Assembly: GCF_014201335.1 (NCBI RefSeq)
Contig: NZ_JACHEB010000001.1
Span: forward strand, 744,001 to 808,000
DNA from: Tunturiibacter gelidiferens
GTDB lineage: Bacteria > Acidobacteriota > Terriglobia > Terriglobales > Acidobacteriaceae
DNA: 64,000 nt
Direction: 5' to 3'
Below are positions 29,638-37,865 of the stretch, in pieces (the first letter of the stretch is position 1; each line of letters begins with the position of its first letter). The position numbers and the translations under genes are program-made. The notes under the pieces are model-generated. The model was not told the origin of the DNA, ran no database searches, and saw only the letters and a list, made by a program, of their open reading frames with translations.

Positions 29638-30516
29638 CTAATTGCTTTGCGCTGTGGCTTCGGCCGTTCGCTTGAGGAGATCGAAAGCCTGCGTTGACTT
29701 GGTGGTAGCGGATTCGGGGGTTTCTTCCAGCTCGTGGGCGATCTCGAGGATGCCCGGGGTATTGGCCGGGAGCGTGGCGATGTGTCTGGCGACGTTGTGC
29801 CAGTCGATGCCCGCAGTGCCTGGCCAGAGATGGTCGTCCTTGGAGCCGAGGTTGTCGTGGATGTGGAGCTCGGCGATGCGGGGCTTGAGGAGTTCGAAGG
29901 CTTCGTCGATACCCTTGTTTGCATCGGGGGCAGCGAGATGCGCGTGGCCTACGTCGAGGGTGATGCCGACGCGGTCGAAGTGGCCGACCTTGAGGATTTC
30001 GAGGAGGTGCTCGGGGGTGGTGATCTCGTTTTGTAGATTCTCAAGCAGAATGCGGACGCCGAGGGGGTGCGCGAAGGCCTTGAGGTGCTCGATGGCAGTG
30101 AGGGAGTTCTCGAGGGCGCGGAGGTTCCAGGCATCGTCTTTGTTGCCGAGGTGGAGGGTGCAGGCGGAGATGGGGATCTGCTCGGCGGACTCGAGAGCGC
30201 GCTTAACCTCGTCCATGGCCGAGATGCGGCGGGATTTTTCGGGATCGATCAGATTGAGGTTTGGGGCGACGTGGCGCGACCATTGGGCGTCGGCGCGGTC
30301 GCTGAGGTAAAGAGGCTGGTGAAGCGTGGCTCCTACGCCGGTGGAGTTGAACCAGGTGGCGATGTCACGGACGGCAGCACGGTCGGTGTAGTCGAAGTGA
30401 TGACGGGCGGCGAAGAGCTCGATCACCTGAGCGCCGGATTTGTGCAAAGCGTCGAGCAGGCCGGGGTGCAGGCGCTGCGGGAGGAAGACGTGGGTAGAGA
30501 GTCCGGGTTGCATCAC
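29638..30516 (-). CDS. Sugar phosphate isomerase/epimerase-like TIM-barrel protein
   Basis: Protein of 292 residues of the AP-endonuclease-2/xylose-isomerase-like TIM-barrel superfamily. Seen: start [20 protein letters not shown] with FAARHHFDY, the metal-ligand strand [18 protein letters not shown], the strand [13 protein letters not shown] and [20 protein letters not shown] with the His/Asp ligands. Such proteins isomerise sugars or act on DNA abasic sites; the reaction here cannot be named. It precedes asnS closely. Confidence 0.85.
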   Translation of the reverse strand: MMQPGLSTHVFLPQRLHPGLLDALHKSGAQVIELFAARHHFDYTDRAAVRDIATWFNSTGVGATLHQPLYLSDRADAQWSRHVAPNLNLIDPEKSRRISAMDEVKRALESAEQIPISACTLHLGNKDDAWNLRALENSLTAIEHLKAFAHPLGVRILLENLQNEITTPEHLLEILKVGHFDRVGITLDVGHAHLAAPDANKGIDEAFELLKPRIAELHIHDNLGSKDDHLWPGTAGIDWHNVARHIATLPANTPGILEIAHELEETPESATTKSTQAFDLLKRTAEATAQSN

Positions 30517-30581
30517 CTCTTAAGGTACAGCAGAGAGACTGCTTAAGGGTTCTCCAGAGAGCGGACGCAGGTGTTCCTCCA

Positions 30582-30619
30582 TTAAAATTGAGCCAGCTCT
30601 CCGAGTTGAAGAGCCGGCT
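30582..30619 (-). terminator. Terminator after the PEP-CTERM gene
   Basis: On the minus strand AGCCGGCTCT pairs with AGAGCTGGCT (one G-U) and is followed by CAATTTTAA. It lies about 25 bp past the reconstructed stop. Confidence 0.7.
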
Positions 30620-30643
30620 GGAAGACGTCAGAAATCTGTTACT

Positions 30644-31327
30644 TCAGGCGAAGAACTTGCGTTTCGCTGCGGTGATCAGACCTAGAAGGCCCGTACAACC
30701 AAAGCCAAGGTGTCAGGCTCCGGGACAGCAGGCGGAGGGGTAGGTCCCTCGATAAGGCCGATGGTGAAGCCGTTCCAAAACTCCGGATTTTGGGAGGTGA
30801 AGGAGAGCGAAGTAGCGGGGCCGCCGGTGAAGAGGATGGTTCCGTCGGACACATGACCGAGCAACGTGTCGCCACTATGCGTGATGCAGCCGCCGCCGAA
30901 GACGGCATTCGGGCCGCAGGCTTCGATACTAAATCCCTGATCGAAGGTGTATTGGGTTGCGACGCCTGGTTGTCCCAGGCTGACCTCAGAAAATACGATG
31001 CCAGTGACTGCAGTCGAGAAGTTGAAGGTATCAGTGATACCGGTAGCGCCTGTGATGGCGATCATGCCTCCGTTGGTCGAAGCATTTCCGACGACTCCGC
31101 CGACCTAGCTGGTTGTGGGTCGGAAGTAGTTGAACTCGCCGACGTTCGATGGATCGACGAACGAGATCTCACCCGAGTAGGTGACACCAACAGAGCCAAT
31201 GGTCCCGGTGACGACACCCTTGGTGGGCGCGTTCCAGTCGGCCCACGTAACGGTGTCTGCAAAGGCCGCAGGAGCAGCGGCCAAAAGGAGCGAGCTAATT
31301 ACGAGACGAAAAGAGGGAGCGCATCAT
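30644..31327 (-). pseudogene. PEP-CTERM exported protein gene with frame lesions and an in-frame stop
   Basis: Reconstructed, about 225 residues. The ATG pair at 31322-31327 starts MMRSLF; the signal peptide RLVISSLLLAAAPAAFA continues only after a +1 change in a T-run. An in-frame TAG interrupts FRPTTS-VGGVVGN near 31107. The anchor begins VPEPDTLALVV, but the written frame then stops; one missing base restores GLLGLITAAKRKFFA and a TGA at 30644. PEP-CTERM proteins are sorted to the surface by an exosortase. Three lesions in 0.7 kb argue for a real pseudogene. Confidence 0.8.
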
Positions 31328-31469
31328 GGTACCGCCAGAAGTGGATTTAGAGGGGGCCCAACGCCACTGTTGAGCAGTTCGTATGAGAATTCGTCGGACA
31401 ATAGACGCTTCTGCAAGAGAGGCTTACCCGTCCGAACGGATTTGTCGTGCGCAGAGATGTTGCATTTTA

Positions 31470-31486
31470 TTGCACAGATTGTGCAA
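31470..31486. promoter_or_regulatory. Perfect palindrome between divergent genes
   Basis: TTGCACA-GAT-TGTGCAA is a 7-bp perfect inverted repeat with a 3-bp centre, in the region between the PEP-CTERM gene (minus) and the SGNH hydrolase (plus). A related half, GTTGCA, lies just upstream. It has the form of an operator for a dimeric regulator; no second copy was seen in the window. Confidence 0.4.
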
Positions 31487-31591
31487 CCCGGTGTTCCAAT
31501 CCAGTTCCATCTGTAAGGGAATGTTAGAGATCCGTTACAGGGATGGACCGTTACAATCGGACGCGAGGAATAGAGAAAGGCGGAGGTTTCG

Positions 31592-32431
31592 ATGCGAGGT
31601 GTGACGCTGGTTTCTGCTGCAGGGTGGGTGATTTTTGGCTTTGTTATTGCGTGCGGGCAGATGCGAGGTCAAAACGCAGTCAACCAGACGCCTGCACCCA
31701 CTGCCGCAATCCCACAGGTCACTTCTCCGGCCCCGGTACCGCCGGCTTCCACACCCGAGGAGGAGACCGCGAAGCAGATCGCTTCGATGGAAGCGAAGCT
31801 GGAGGACTGGCCGCAACTGGGAAGATATCGAACGGACAACGCAGCGTTGGCTCCGGCGACAGAGGGTGCTCTGAGGGTGATATTTTATGGGGATTCGATC
31901 ACGGATAGCTGGGGCCGGAGGGCGGATACGGGAGAGTTCTTTCCGGGGAAGCCGTATGTGAATCGCGGGATCAGCGGGCAGACCACGCCGCAGATGGTGG
32001 TGCGGTTTCGGCAGGATGTGATTGATCTGCGTCCGGCAGCGGTGGTGATTCTGGGAGGAACGAACGACATCGCAGGGAATACGGGGCCGATGACGCTCCA
32101 GATGACCGAGGACAACTTCCGGTCAATGATCGATCTGGCGAAGGCAAATGGGATTCAGGTGATTGTCGCCTCGATTTTGCCGGTAGCGGATTATCCGTGG
32201 AAGACGGGCCTGGTTCCCGCGCCGAAGATCAGGACACTAAATGACTGGCTGAAAGGGTATTGCGTGAACCACTCGGTGGCTTACCTCGATTACTACTCGG
32301 CGATGGTAGGACGGGATGGCGGGATGAAGCCTGGCATAAGCTTCGACGGAGTGCACCCGAATGCCCAGGGGTATGCGATCATGGCGCCGCTGGCGCAGGC
32401 AGCGATCGATAAGATGCTGGGAAGTAAATAG
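31592..32431 (+). CDS. Exported SGNH/GDSL hydrolase
   Basis: Secreted esterase- or acetylhydrolase-like enzyme of 279 residues. GGAGG precedes the ATG at 31592. A hydrophobic signal (VIFGFVIACGQ, possibly a lipobox) and a Pro/Ala linker are followed by the SGNH blocks: VIFYGDSITDSWG with the catalytic Ser, NRGISGQTT (Gly), VVILGGTNDIAG (Asn) and SFDGVHPNAQGY with Asp and His. It resembles platelet-activating-factor acetylhydrolase-like and sialate/xylan esterases; the substrate is unknown. Confidence 0.92.
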   Translation: MRGVTLVSAAGWVIFGFVIACGQMRGQNAVNQTPAPTAAIPQVTSPAPVPPASTPEEETAKQIASMEAKLEDWPQLGRYRTDNAALAPATEGALRVIFYGDSITDSWGRRADTGEFFPGKPYVNRGISGQTTPQMVVRFRQDVIDLRPAAVVILGGTNDIAGNTGPMTLQMTEDNFRSMIDLAKANGIQVIVASILPVADYPWKTGLVPAPKIRTLNDWLKGYCVNHSVAYLDYYSAMVGRDGGMKPGISFDGVHPNAQGYAIMAPLAQAAIDKMLGSK

Positions 32432-32436
32432 AGTGG

Positions 32437-33156
32437 TCAAGTGGAGAGAAGATGCTTGAGGATTTGGGCGTCTCCGAATGCTGCGCCAGAAGCAGTGTTA
32501 TCGAAGATGCACCAGATCTCTTTTGCTGGATGAGCCGCGATGGTGGCAGCGAGAGACCGAAGATACGTTGCGGGATAAGACGAGTAGTAGGTGCGAGGGC
32601 TGCCGTGAAGACGGCAGTAGATTAGTTCGCCCCAGCCAGCGGCGTATGCGGCTTGCGGGACACGGGCGGGGTCGGCGGCGACTCTTGCAATCCGAAAACT
32701 CTGCAGGAGATCATCGACCTCGGGGGTGAACCAAGTGGCGTGGCGCGGTTCTAAAACCGTGTGCCCCGCATATAGATCGCAAAGCATGGTGAAGAACGTC
32801 CTGGCGATGGTGGGGTGGAAGACGGAGCTCGGCGGAAGTTGAAAGAGGATCGTCCCCAGCTTGCCGCCAAGAGCATTCGCTTCGGTTAGGAAGGTTTGTA
32901 ACTCCGCCGGGGTGCAAGCGAGTTTGGCTTCGTGAGTGATCATCCTCGGCGCCTTAACGGAGAAGCAAAAGTCCTCTGGAACCGAGTTCGCCCACTTCTC
33001 CCAGGTAGATAGGCGGTGAGAGCGGTAGAAAGAGGAGTTGATCTCGGCACAGTTAAAGATTTGGGAGTAGCGGTCCAGATGGGTTCCGTCCCGTGAGGCG
33101 GCTGCAAATTGTTTCGGGATACTCCAGCCAGCCGTACCGATTCGGAGGGACTTCAT
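32437..33156 (-). CDS. DUF72 family protein
   Basis: TIM-barrel-like cytoplasmic protein of 239 residues from the ATG at 33156 (MKSLRIGTAGWSIPKQ). Family marks: INSSFYRSHRLSTWEKWA, FCFSVKAPRMITHEAKL, LGTILFQLPPSSVFHP, a YCRLHGSPRTYYSSY motif and the end IWCIFDNTASGAAFGDA. The function of DUF72 is not firmly known. It converges with the SGNH hydrolase gene, the stops being only a few bases apart. Confidence 0.92.
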   Translation of the reverse strand: MKSLRIGTAGWSIPKQFAAASRDGTHLDRYSQIFNCAEINSSFYRSHRLSTWEKWANSVPEDFCFSVKAPRMITHEAKLACTPAELQTFLTEANALGGKLGTILFQLPPSSVFHPTIARTFFTMLCDLYAGHTVLEPRHATWFTPEVDDLLQSFRIARVAADPARVPQAAYAAGWGELIYCRLHGSPRTYYSSYPATYLRSLAATIAAHPAKEIWCIFDNTASGAAFGDAQILKHLLST

Positions 33157-33340
33157 ACTGCGATTCGATGCAAAATGCTCCGATGTAGTGATTTTCCGTG
33201 GCTTTCGCGGTGCGTCATCAAGCCACCGTCCAGAAATGCCAACGGTCCAAGGGAAGTGCCGACAGAGGGCCGGGCCAGAAGGTTTTGGCAAGAAACCATG
33301 AACCGCTGCGATACTGGTAGGCGTCTAACTTTCTAGGCCA

Positions 33341-34615
33341 ATGGCTACCACTAACCTCCCAAAGCCGAGCTCGTTCGACCGCACGCTGGCTAGCGCGCGA
33401 TCCACGATGATGTTCAGCGAGGTGGCAAGGCTTGCGGTCGACAGCTTCCGCGCCAGCAAGACGCGGTTTCTGCTCACCATGCTGGGTATGGTCATCGGCT
33501 CTGCCTCGATCATTCTTGTCGCGACGCTTGGGTCGACCGGAAAACAATATGCTCTTGACCAGTTGACGAGCATTGGACCGAACAAGATTGAGCTGCAGTA
33601 TGGCGGCGGCAACATCAGCGGCCCCGACAATACCAGTACTCCGGACTACATGACGCTCGACGACATGCGCGCGGTCCTCGACCAGGTTCCAGGCATCGTC
33701 GCATCGTCACCGATGCTGGAGTATCACGATAACGTGAGTCTAGGCGGTGGCATCACGAAGCAGACGACGCTGCTGGGCGTCTCCCCTCAGTATCGGGTCG
33801 TGCGTAATCTGGTCGTTGTTTCGGGACGTTTCTTCGACGATCAGGATGAACTCGCTCATGAGAAGGTCGCTGTAATCGTGAAGCCATTCGCGGAGGAACT
33901 TTACGGCACCGATAAGGCTGCCGTCGGAAAGACGATCAGCATCAAGGGCATCCCATTCGTCGTCATCGGAGTATTCAAAGAGGCGTTCGATACTTATGGT
34001 CAATCGGAGATCAGCGACCACACCATGCTTGTGCCCTACCCGGTGGTGCGCTACTTCACGGGAACCAACACGCTGAAAGAGATATTTTTTACTATGCGGA
34101 GTGCGTCGATGGTGGTTCCGGCCAGCGAACGCATCCTCGAAATCGTCCGTTCCCGGCACTATGCGGGTTCTGTCTACACCGCTGCGACGCTTACCGACAT
34201 TCTCAGCAGTATGGCAAAGATCGCCGATATGCTGACCATCGTTCTCACGCTTGGCGCGGGTATTACGATGATCGTCAGCGGCGTCGGCATTATGAACAGC
34301 ATGCTCGCTAATGTTCAGTCGCGGCTAAAAGAGATTGGGATTCGGAAGGCACTGGGTGCGACAAGCCGCGAGATCAGGATGCAATTTCTGACCGAGTCGG
34401 TCTTCCTTTCGCTCAGCGGTGGAGTCATCGGCACAATCATCGGCCTTGCGCTGCCATTGACCCTAGGTCTGCTTACGCCGTTTAGCATCCCTGTCAATCC
34501 GTGGTCGCCAGTCTTCGCGCTTGGTAGTTCTGTGCTTGTTGGCGTTCTCTTTGGGACGCTTCCAGCAAACCGCGCCGCACGGCTCGATCCCGTGCAAACA
34601 CTGAAGTACGAGTAA
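33341..34615 (+). CDS. MacB/FtsX-type ABC transporter permease
   Basis: Membrane protein of 424 residues without an ATPase domain. One N-terminal membrane segment (RFLLTMLGMVIGSASIILVA) is followed by a MacB-type periplasmic core domain (about 65-260) and three C-terminal segments with the FtsX signature RLKEIGIRKALGATSREI, ending RAARLDPVQTLKYE. Such permeases work with a LolD/MacB-like ATPase in mechanotransmission or efflux; no ATPase gene is adjacent. Start ATG at 33341. Confidence 0.93.
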   Translation: MATTNLPKPSSFDRTLASARSTMMFSEVARLAVDSFRASKTRFLLTMLGMVIGSASIILVATLGSTGKQYALDQLTSIGPNKIELQYGGGNISGPDNTSTPDYMTLDDMRAVLDQVPGIVASSPMLEYHDNVSLGGGITKQTTLLGVSPQYRVVRNLVVVSGRFFDDQDELAHEKVAVIVKPFAEELYGTDKAAVGKTISIKGIPFVVIGVFKEAFDTYGQSEISDHTMLVPYPVVRYFTGTNTLKEIFFTMRSASMVVPASERILEIVRSRHYAGSVYTAATLTDILSSMAKIADMLTIVLTLGAGITMIVSGVGIMNSMLANVQSRLKEIGIRKALGATSREIRMQFLTESVFLSLSGGVIGTIIGLALPLTLGLLTPFSIPVNPWSPVFALGSSVLVGVLFGTLPANRAARLDPVQTLKYE

Positions 34616-34644
34616 GGCGTCATCTCATTCAAACACTGGCTGTT

Positions 34645-34694
34645 ACAAAATAAACCGCATCGACCCTCGTGCGAATTTCGCGAAGGCCGATGCG
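34645..34694 (-). terminator. Terminator of the rpsF-rpsR-rplI operon
   Basis: On the minus strand CGCATCG pairs with CGATGCG around a partly paired interior, followed by GTTTTATTTT. It starts 25 bp past the rplI stop. Confidence 0.8.
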
Positions 34695-34718
34695 TTTTGA
34701 TGTTTCGAAGCTGGTCGA

Positions 34719-35195
34719 TTAAGCGGTGGTAGCGACTGCTTCGGCTTCGGGCTGATCGCCCTTGACCGTCACCTTCACGTGGCTGGTAACCTCGCGGTGC
34801 AGCTTCACGGGAACGTGGTATTCGCCGATCGTCTTCAGAGGCTCCTCGAGGGAGATCTTGCGGCGATCTATGGTGAAGCCCTTGGCTTCGAGCTGCAGCG
34901 CGATGTCGCCCGAGGTAACCGAGCCGAACAGATGCTCGTTCTCGCCAACCTTGCGCTCGAACACAAGCTCGACCTCGGAGAGCTGCGTGGCCAACTGCTC
35001 GGCCCCGGTCTTTTCCTTAGCGGACTTGCGAACCGCCGATGCCTTCATCTGCTCGATGACTGCCTTGTTTGCGAGAGTCGCTTCGATCGCGAGCTTCTCT
35101 GGCAGCAGATAGTTGCGCCCGTAGCCGTCAGCGACTTTGACCACGTCGCCGCGATGTCCGAGCTTGTTTACGTCTTCCTTCAGAATGACTTCCAT
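34719..35195 (-). CDS. rplI: 50S ribosomal protein L9
   Basis: Ribosomal large-subunit protein of 158 residues that binds 23S rRNA through its N-terminal domain. Start MEVILKEDVNKLGHRGDVVK and the family signature VADGYGRNYLLPEKLA are clear; a long helix (EQMKASAVRKSAKEKTG) connects to the C-terminal domain ending in VKLHREVTSHVKVTVKG plus a short acidic tail. Last gene of the rpsF-rpsR-rplI unit, followed by a terminator. Confidence 0.98.
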   Translation of the reverse strand: MEVILKEDVNKLGHRGDVVKVADGYGRNYLLPEKLAIEATLANKAVIEQMKASAVRKSAKEKTGAEQLATQLSEVELVFERKVGENEHLFGSVTSGDIALQLEAKGFTIDRRKISLEEPLKTIGEYHVPVKLHREVTSHVKVTVKGDQPEAEAVATTA

Positions 35196-35273
35196 TGCAT
35201 TTCTCCGATTTCGTCTCTGGCTCTGATGCCGCCAGTCTTTGCGTATCCAATAGTTCCGCCGCAGCGGAAGAAG

Positions 35274-35624
35274 TTAGAAGCGGGCAGCGAAGGCGAGCAG
35301 GGCGATGTTACGCGACTGCTTGATTGCCAGGCTGAGCTTGCGCTGGTGGCGGGTGCAGACGCCGGTCAGGCGACGCGGAACGATCTTGCCACGCTCGGCA
35401 ACGAAGCCCTGAAGCAGGCGAACATCGCGGTAGGAGATAGCGTCGATCTTCTCGGTACAGAACTTGCAGACCTTCTTGCGACGGAAGAACTTGCGACCGC
35501 CAGGACCGCCGCCGGGTGCGCCTGCGGGGCGTGGGGTGCGAGGACCCGCGCCAGGGCCAGAGTGCGACGGGCGGGGTGTTGGTGCGTGCTGCTCAGTTGA
35601 TTGCGTGCTGGTTTCGTCAGCCAT
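35274..35624 (-). CDS. rpsR: 30S ribosomal protein S18
   Basis: Small-subunit protein, 116 residues, partner of S6. The conserved part begins near residue 44 ([16 protein letters not shown]) and includes [19 protein letters not shown] and [15 protein letters not shown]. The Cys residues (CKFC and C-T-R-H) match the zinc-binding form of S18. The N-terminus is extended by about 40 Gly/Pro/Ala-rich residues, longer than the usual 75-90-residue protein. Between rpsF and rplI; no ssb gene is present in this operon. Confidence 0.97.
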   Translation of the reverse strand: MADETSTQSTEQHAPTPRPSHSGPGAGPRTPRPAGAPGGGPGGRKFFRRKKVCKFCTEKIDAISYRDVRLLQGFVAERGKIVPRRLTGVCTRHQRKLSLAIKQSRNIALLAFAARF

Positions 35625-35789
35625 GATATTTCCCTCTCAAGTACGTTGTGCCTCTCCTCGCTCCAGGTTCGCGTTGGAACCTCTGAACAACCGACGAAGT
35701 GCAATCGATTGGAAGCGAAGATCGGTGTTCGTAGTGCGTTGTGCGATGCAGTTTGAGCCTCATCGCGAATGTTTTGGCGAAAGCGGAAG

Positions 35790-36269
35790 TTAGACCGCGG
35801 CGGAGACAGTCTCGGCCGGTGCGTCAGTGGCGACGTGCTCGGCAGGAGCTGCTGCAACGGGCTTCTTCTCTTCTTCGGTGTCGACTGCGGCGGCGGCATG
35901 GACAGGAGCTGCGATCGGCTGCGCGCTGCGCTTGACCTTGGTGTCGCGGATGGCCTTGACCTTCGCGAGACGCTTCTCTTCTTCGTCCATGCGAACGGTG
36001 ATGAACTTGATGACCTGCTCGGAGACGCGGAGGCGACGCTCGATCTCGGTGATCAGCGAACCGGCTGCGGCAACATTCAACAGGACGTAGAAGCCGTCGT
36101 TGAACTTGCGGACGGTGTAGGCGAGCCGGCGGCGGCCCATCTTCTCGACGCTCTTCACTTCGCCGCCACCATTGGTGACGTTCGCGGAAAAGCCTTCAAT
36201 CAGCTTGTCGAGTTCGGCTTCTTCAACGTCCGGACGGACGATGAACATGATTTCGTAGGTACGATTCAT
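35790..36269 (-). CDS. rpsF: 30S ribosomal protein S6
   Basis: Small-subunit protein of 159 residues that forms a heterodimer with S18. The fold is plain: MNRTYEIMFIVRPDVEE, EKMGRRRLAYTVRKFNDGFY and RRLRVSEQVIKFITVRMD. An Ala/Glu/Pro-rich C-terminal tail of about 50 residues extends it beyond the usual 95-135 residues. First gene of the rpsF-rpsR-rplI unit, 116 bp after pth. Confidence 0.97.
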   Translation of the reverse strand: MNRTYEIMFIVRPDVEEAELDKLIEGFSANVTNGGGEVKSVEKMGRRRLAYTVRKFNDGFYVLLNVAAAGSLITEIERRLRVSEQVIKFITVRMDEEEKRLAKVKAIRDTKVKRSAQPIAAPVHAAAAVDTEEEKKPVAAAPAEHVATDAPAETVSAAV

Positions 36270-36385
36270 TCGATTACTTCTTTCTGCGAAGTTCTGCTTC
36301 GCACCGTGCTGACGTCTGTTCTGCCAACCCGGTTTGGAATTTCGACTGCGTCTAGTTTCCGTAACAACACTTTGTTGCTGCTTCT

Positions 36386-37015
36386 TTACTTCTCCTTCGA
36401 CACATCCGATCCATTCTCAGAATCGTCAGGCCGACGGTTGAACTTGTTCATCGCGGCGCTAACCCCTTCGGTCATCACCGCCTCGACAGCGTCTTCCACT
36501 CTGTCGAGCACTTCATCCAGCACCGCAAGCTCCTGCTTGCGAAACTGCGACAGCAGATAATCCCTGCCGCCCGCTTTGATCTCTCTACCATCCGCCAGCG
36601 CTGGTTTCCCAACGCCGATCCGAATTCGCAACCATTCTTCTGTTCCAAGCGCACCGGAGATGGACTTCACTCCGTTGTGCCCGTTTGCTCTGCCGTTCGC
36701 GCTGATGCGTAGTCGGCCCAGCGGAAATGCAAGCTCGTCATAGAGGACGATGAGGTCCTCTGACGGGATTTCCAACTCAAGCTCCCGAACCAGTGCGGCT
36801 ACCGAAAGCCCACTCAGATTCATGTACGTCTCAGGTTTAGCCAGCAGAACTTCGTGTCCTGCGAGCCTCGCCTTCGCCGTGAGAGCCCGTCCCCGGCGAT
36901 TCGAGAGGACCACGCCGCAGTCGTCCGCGATGCGATCCACAGCGAGAAAGCCTGCGTTGTGCGGCGTGAACTGATACTCGATACCGGGGTTGCCGAGACC
37001 GACAATCAACTTCAC
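36386..37015 (-). CDS. pth: Peptidyl-tRNA hydrolase
   Basis: Releases peptidyl moieties from tRNA in the cytoplasm; 209 residues. Start MKLIVGLGNPGIEYQFTPHN contains the active-site His and Asn; AKPETYMNLSG, LIVLYDELAFPLGRLRIS with the catalytic Asp, and NGHNGVKSISGALG are canonical. The C-terminus is a charged tail slightly longer than in E. coli. It lies between rplY and rpsF, a conserved bacterial order, with a strong hairpin upstream. Confidence 0.97.
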   Translation of the reverse strand: MKLIVGLGNPGIEYQFTPHNAGFLAVDRIADDCGVVLSNRRGRALTAKARLAGHEVLLAKPETYMNLSGLSVAALVRELELEIPSEDLIVLYDELAFPLGRLRISANGRANGHNGVKSISGALGTEEWLRIRIGVGKPALADGREIKAGGRDYLLSQFRKQELAVLDEVLDRVEDAVEAVMTEGVSAAMNKFNRRPDDSENGSDVSKEK

Positions 37016-37044
37016 GCTTTGTTTCCCTTTCCAGCAAACTCAGG

Positions 37045-37078
37045 CGGCCTGCAGGTCTTGAAAGACTCGCAGGCCGCA
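37045..37078 (-). promoter_or_regulatory. Intercistronic hairpin between rplY and pth
   Basis: GCGGCCTGC pairs with GCAGGCCGC, extended inside by AGTCTT/AAGACC-type pairing. No T-run follows, so it looks more like a processing or stability hairpin or a weak attenuator than a full terminator. Confidence 0.55.
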
Positions 37079-37083
37079 CGAAA

Positions 37084-37779
37084 CTACTTCTTCTTCGCGT
37101 CCTTGGCATCGGCAGCAGGAGCAGCAGCGGCTGCATCTGTCTTGCCCTTCTTGGCAACCTCTGGCTCGACCGGAGCAGCGACGATCGCGTCAGCAGCCAC
37201 AACCTCTTCCTTAATCGCGGTAACGTGAGCGACCGTCGCGTGCTCATCGCCCAGGAACTTGATGCTGCCCGAGTGCGGCAGGTCGGAGACGTGGATTACT
37301 CCATGCAACTCGAGGCCAGAGACATCGACATCCAAGTGGCTCGGAATGTCGTTTGGCAAGCACTCGACTTCGACTTCGCGCATGACGTGCTCGAGAATTC
37401 CTCCCTGCGACTTGACGCCGGCCGGAACGCCAACCAACTGGATCGGCACCGAAACGGTCATCATCTTGTCCATCGCGATGCGCTTCAGGTCGATGTGCAG
37501 CAAGTGGCCCTTGATCGGCTCATGCTGCCAGTCGACGATCATGGCCTTGACCACGGCGGAACCCTCGACGTTGAGGTCGAAGATGGTGTTGTGACCGGAG
37601 TCAGAGTGCAGAATTTTGGTGATGACCTTGGGGTCGACCGCAACCGCGACTGCGTCCTGGCCCGCGCCGTAGACAACGGCGGGAATCTTACCGGCGACAC
37701 GAACGCGACGAGCGGCGTTCTTGTTGAACTTGCCCTCGCGGGGCGTTGCGACGACTGCTTCAATGGTGGATGTTGCCAT
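37084..37779 (-). CDS. rplY: 50S ribosomal protein L25/general stress protein Ctc
   Basis: Binds 5S rRNA; 231 residues, i.e. the long Ctc/TL5 form with an N-terminal L25 domain (EGKFNKNAARRVRVAGKIP, VVYGAGQDAVAVAVD, FDLNVEGSAVVKAMIVDWQ) and a C-terminal TL5 domain (VPIQLVGVPAGVKSQGGILE). An Ala/Lys-rich tail follows. The start at 37779 is fixed by AGGAAG before the ATG; a longer frame into prs has no signal. It follows prs and precedes pth. Confidence 0.96.
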   Translation of the reverse strand: MATSTIEAVVATPREGKFNKNAARRVRVAGKIPAVVYGAGQDAVAVAVDPKVITKILHSDSGHNTIFDLNVEGSAVVKAMIVDWQHEPIKGHLLHIDLKRIAMDKMMTVSVPIQLVGVPAGVKSQGGILEHVMREVEVECLPNDIPSHLDVDVSGLELHGVIHVSDLPHSGSIKFLGDEHATVAHVTAIKEEVVAADAIVAAPVEPEVAKKGKTDAAAAAPAADAKDAKKK

Positions 37780-37865
37780 GATGAAATCTTCCTTTCGGGC
37801 ACAGAGTTGAGCTCTGCTCCCTTTGCTACCTGGGTTAGTCCAGGCCGCCTGTAGCTGGTTGCGAC

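Noticed and set aside
36270..36385. S6:S18 autoregulatory RNA motif before rpsF
   Set aside because: The leader has GC-rich segments that might fold, but I could not match the conserved bulge and CCG loop with confidence.
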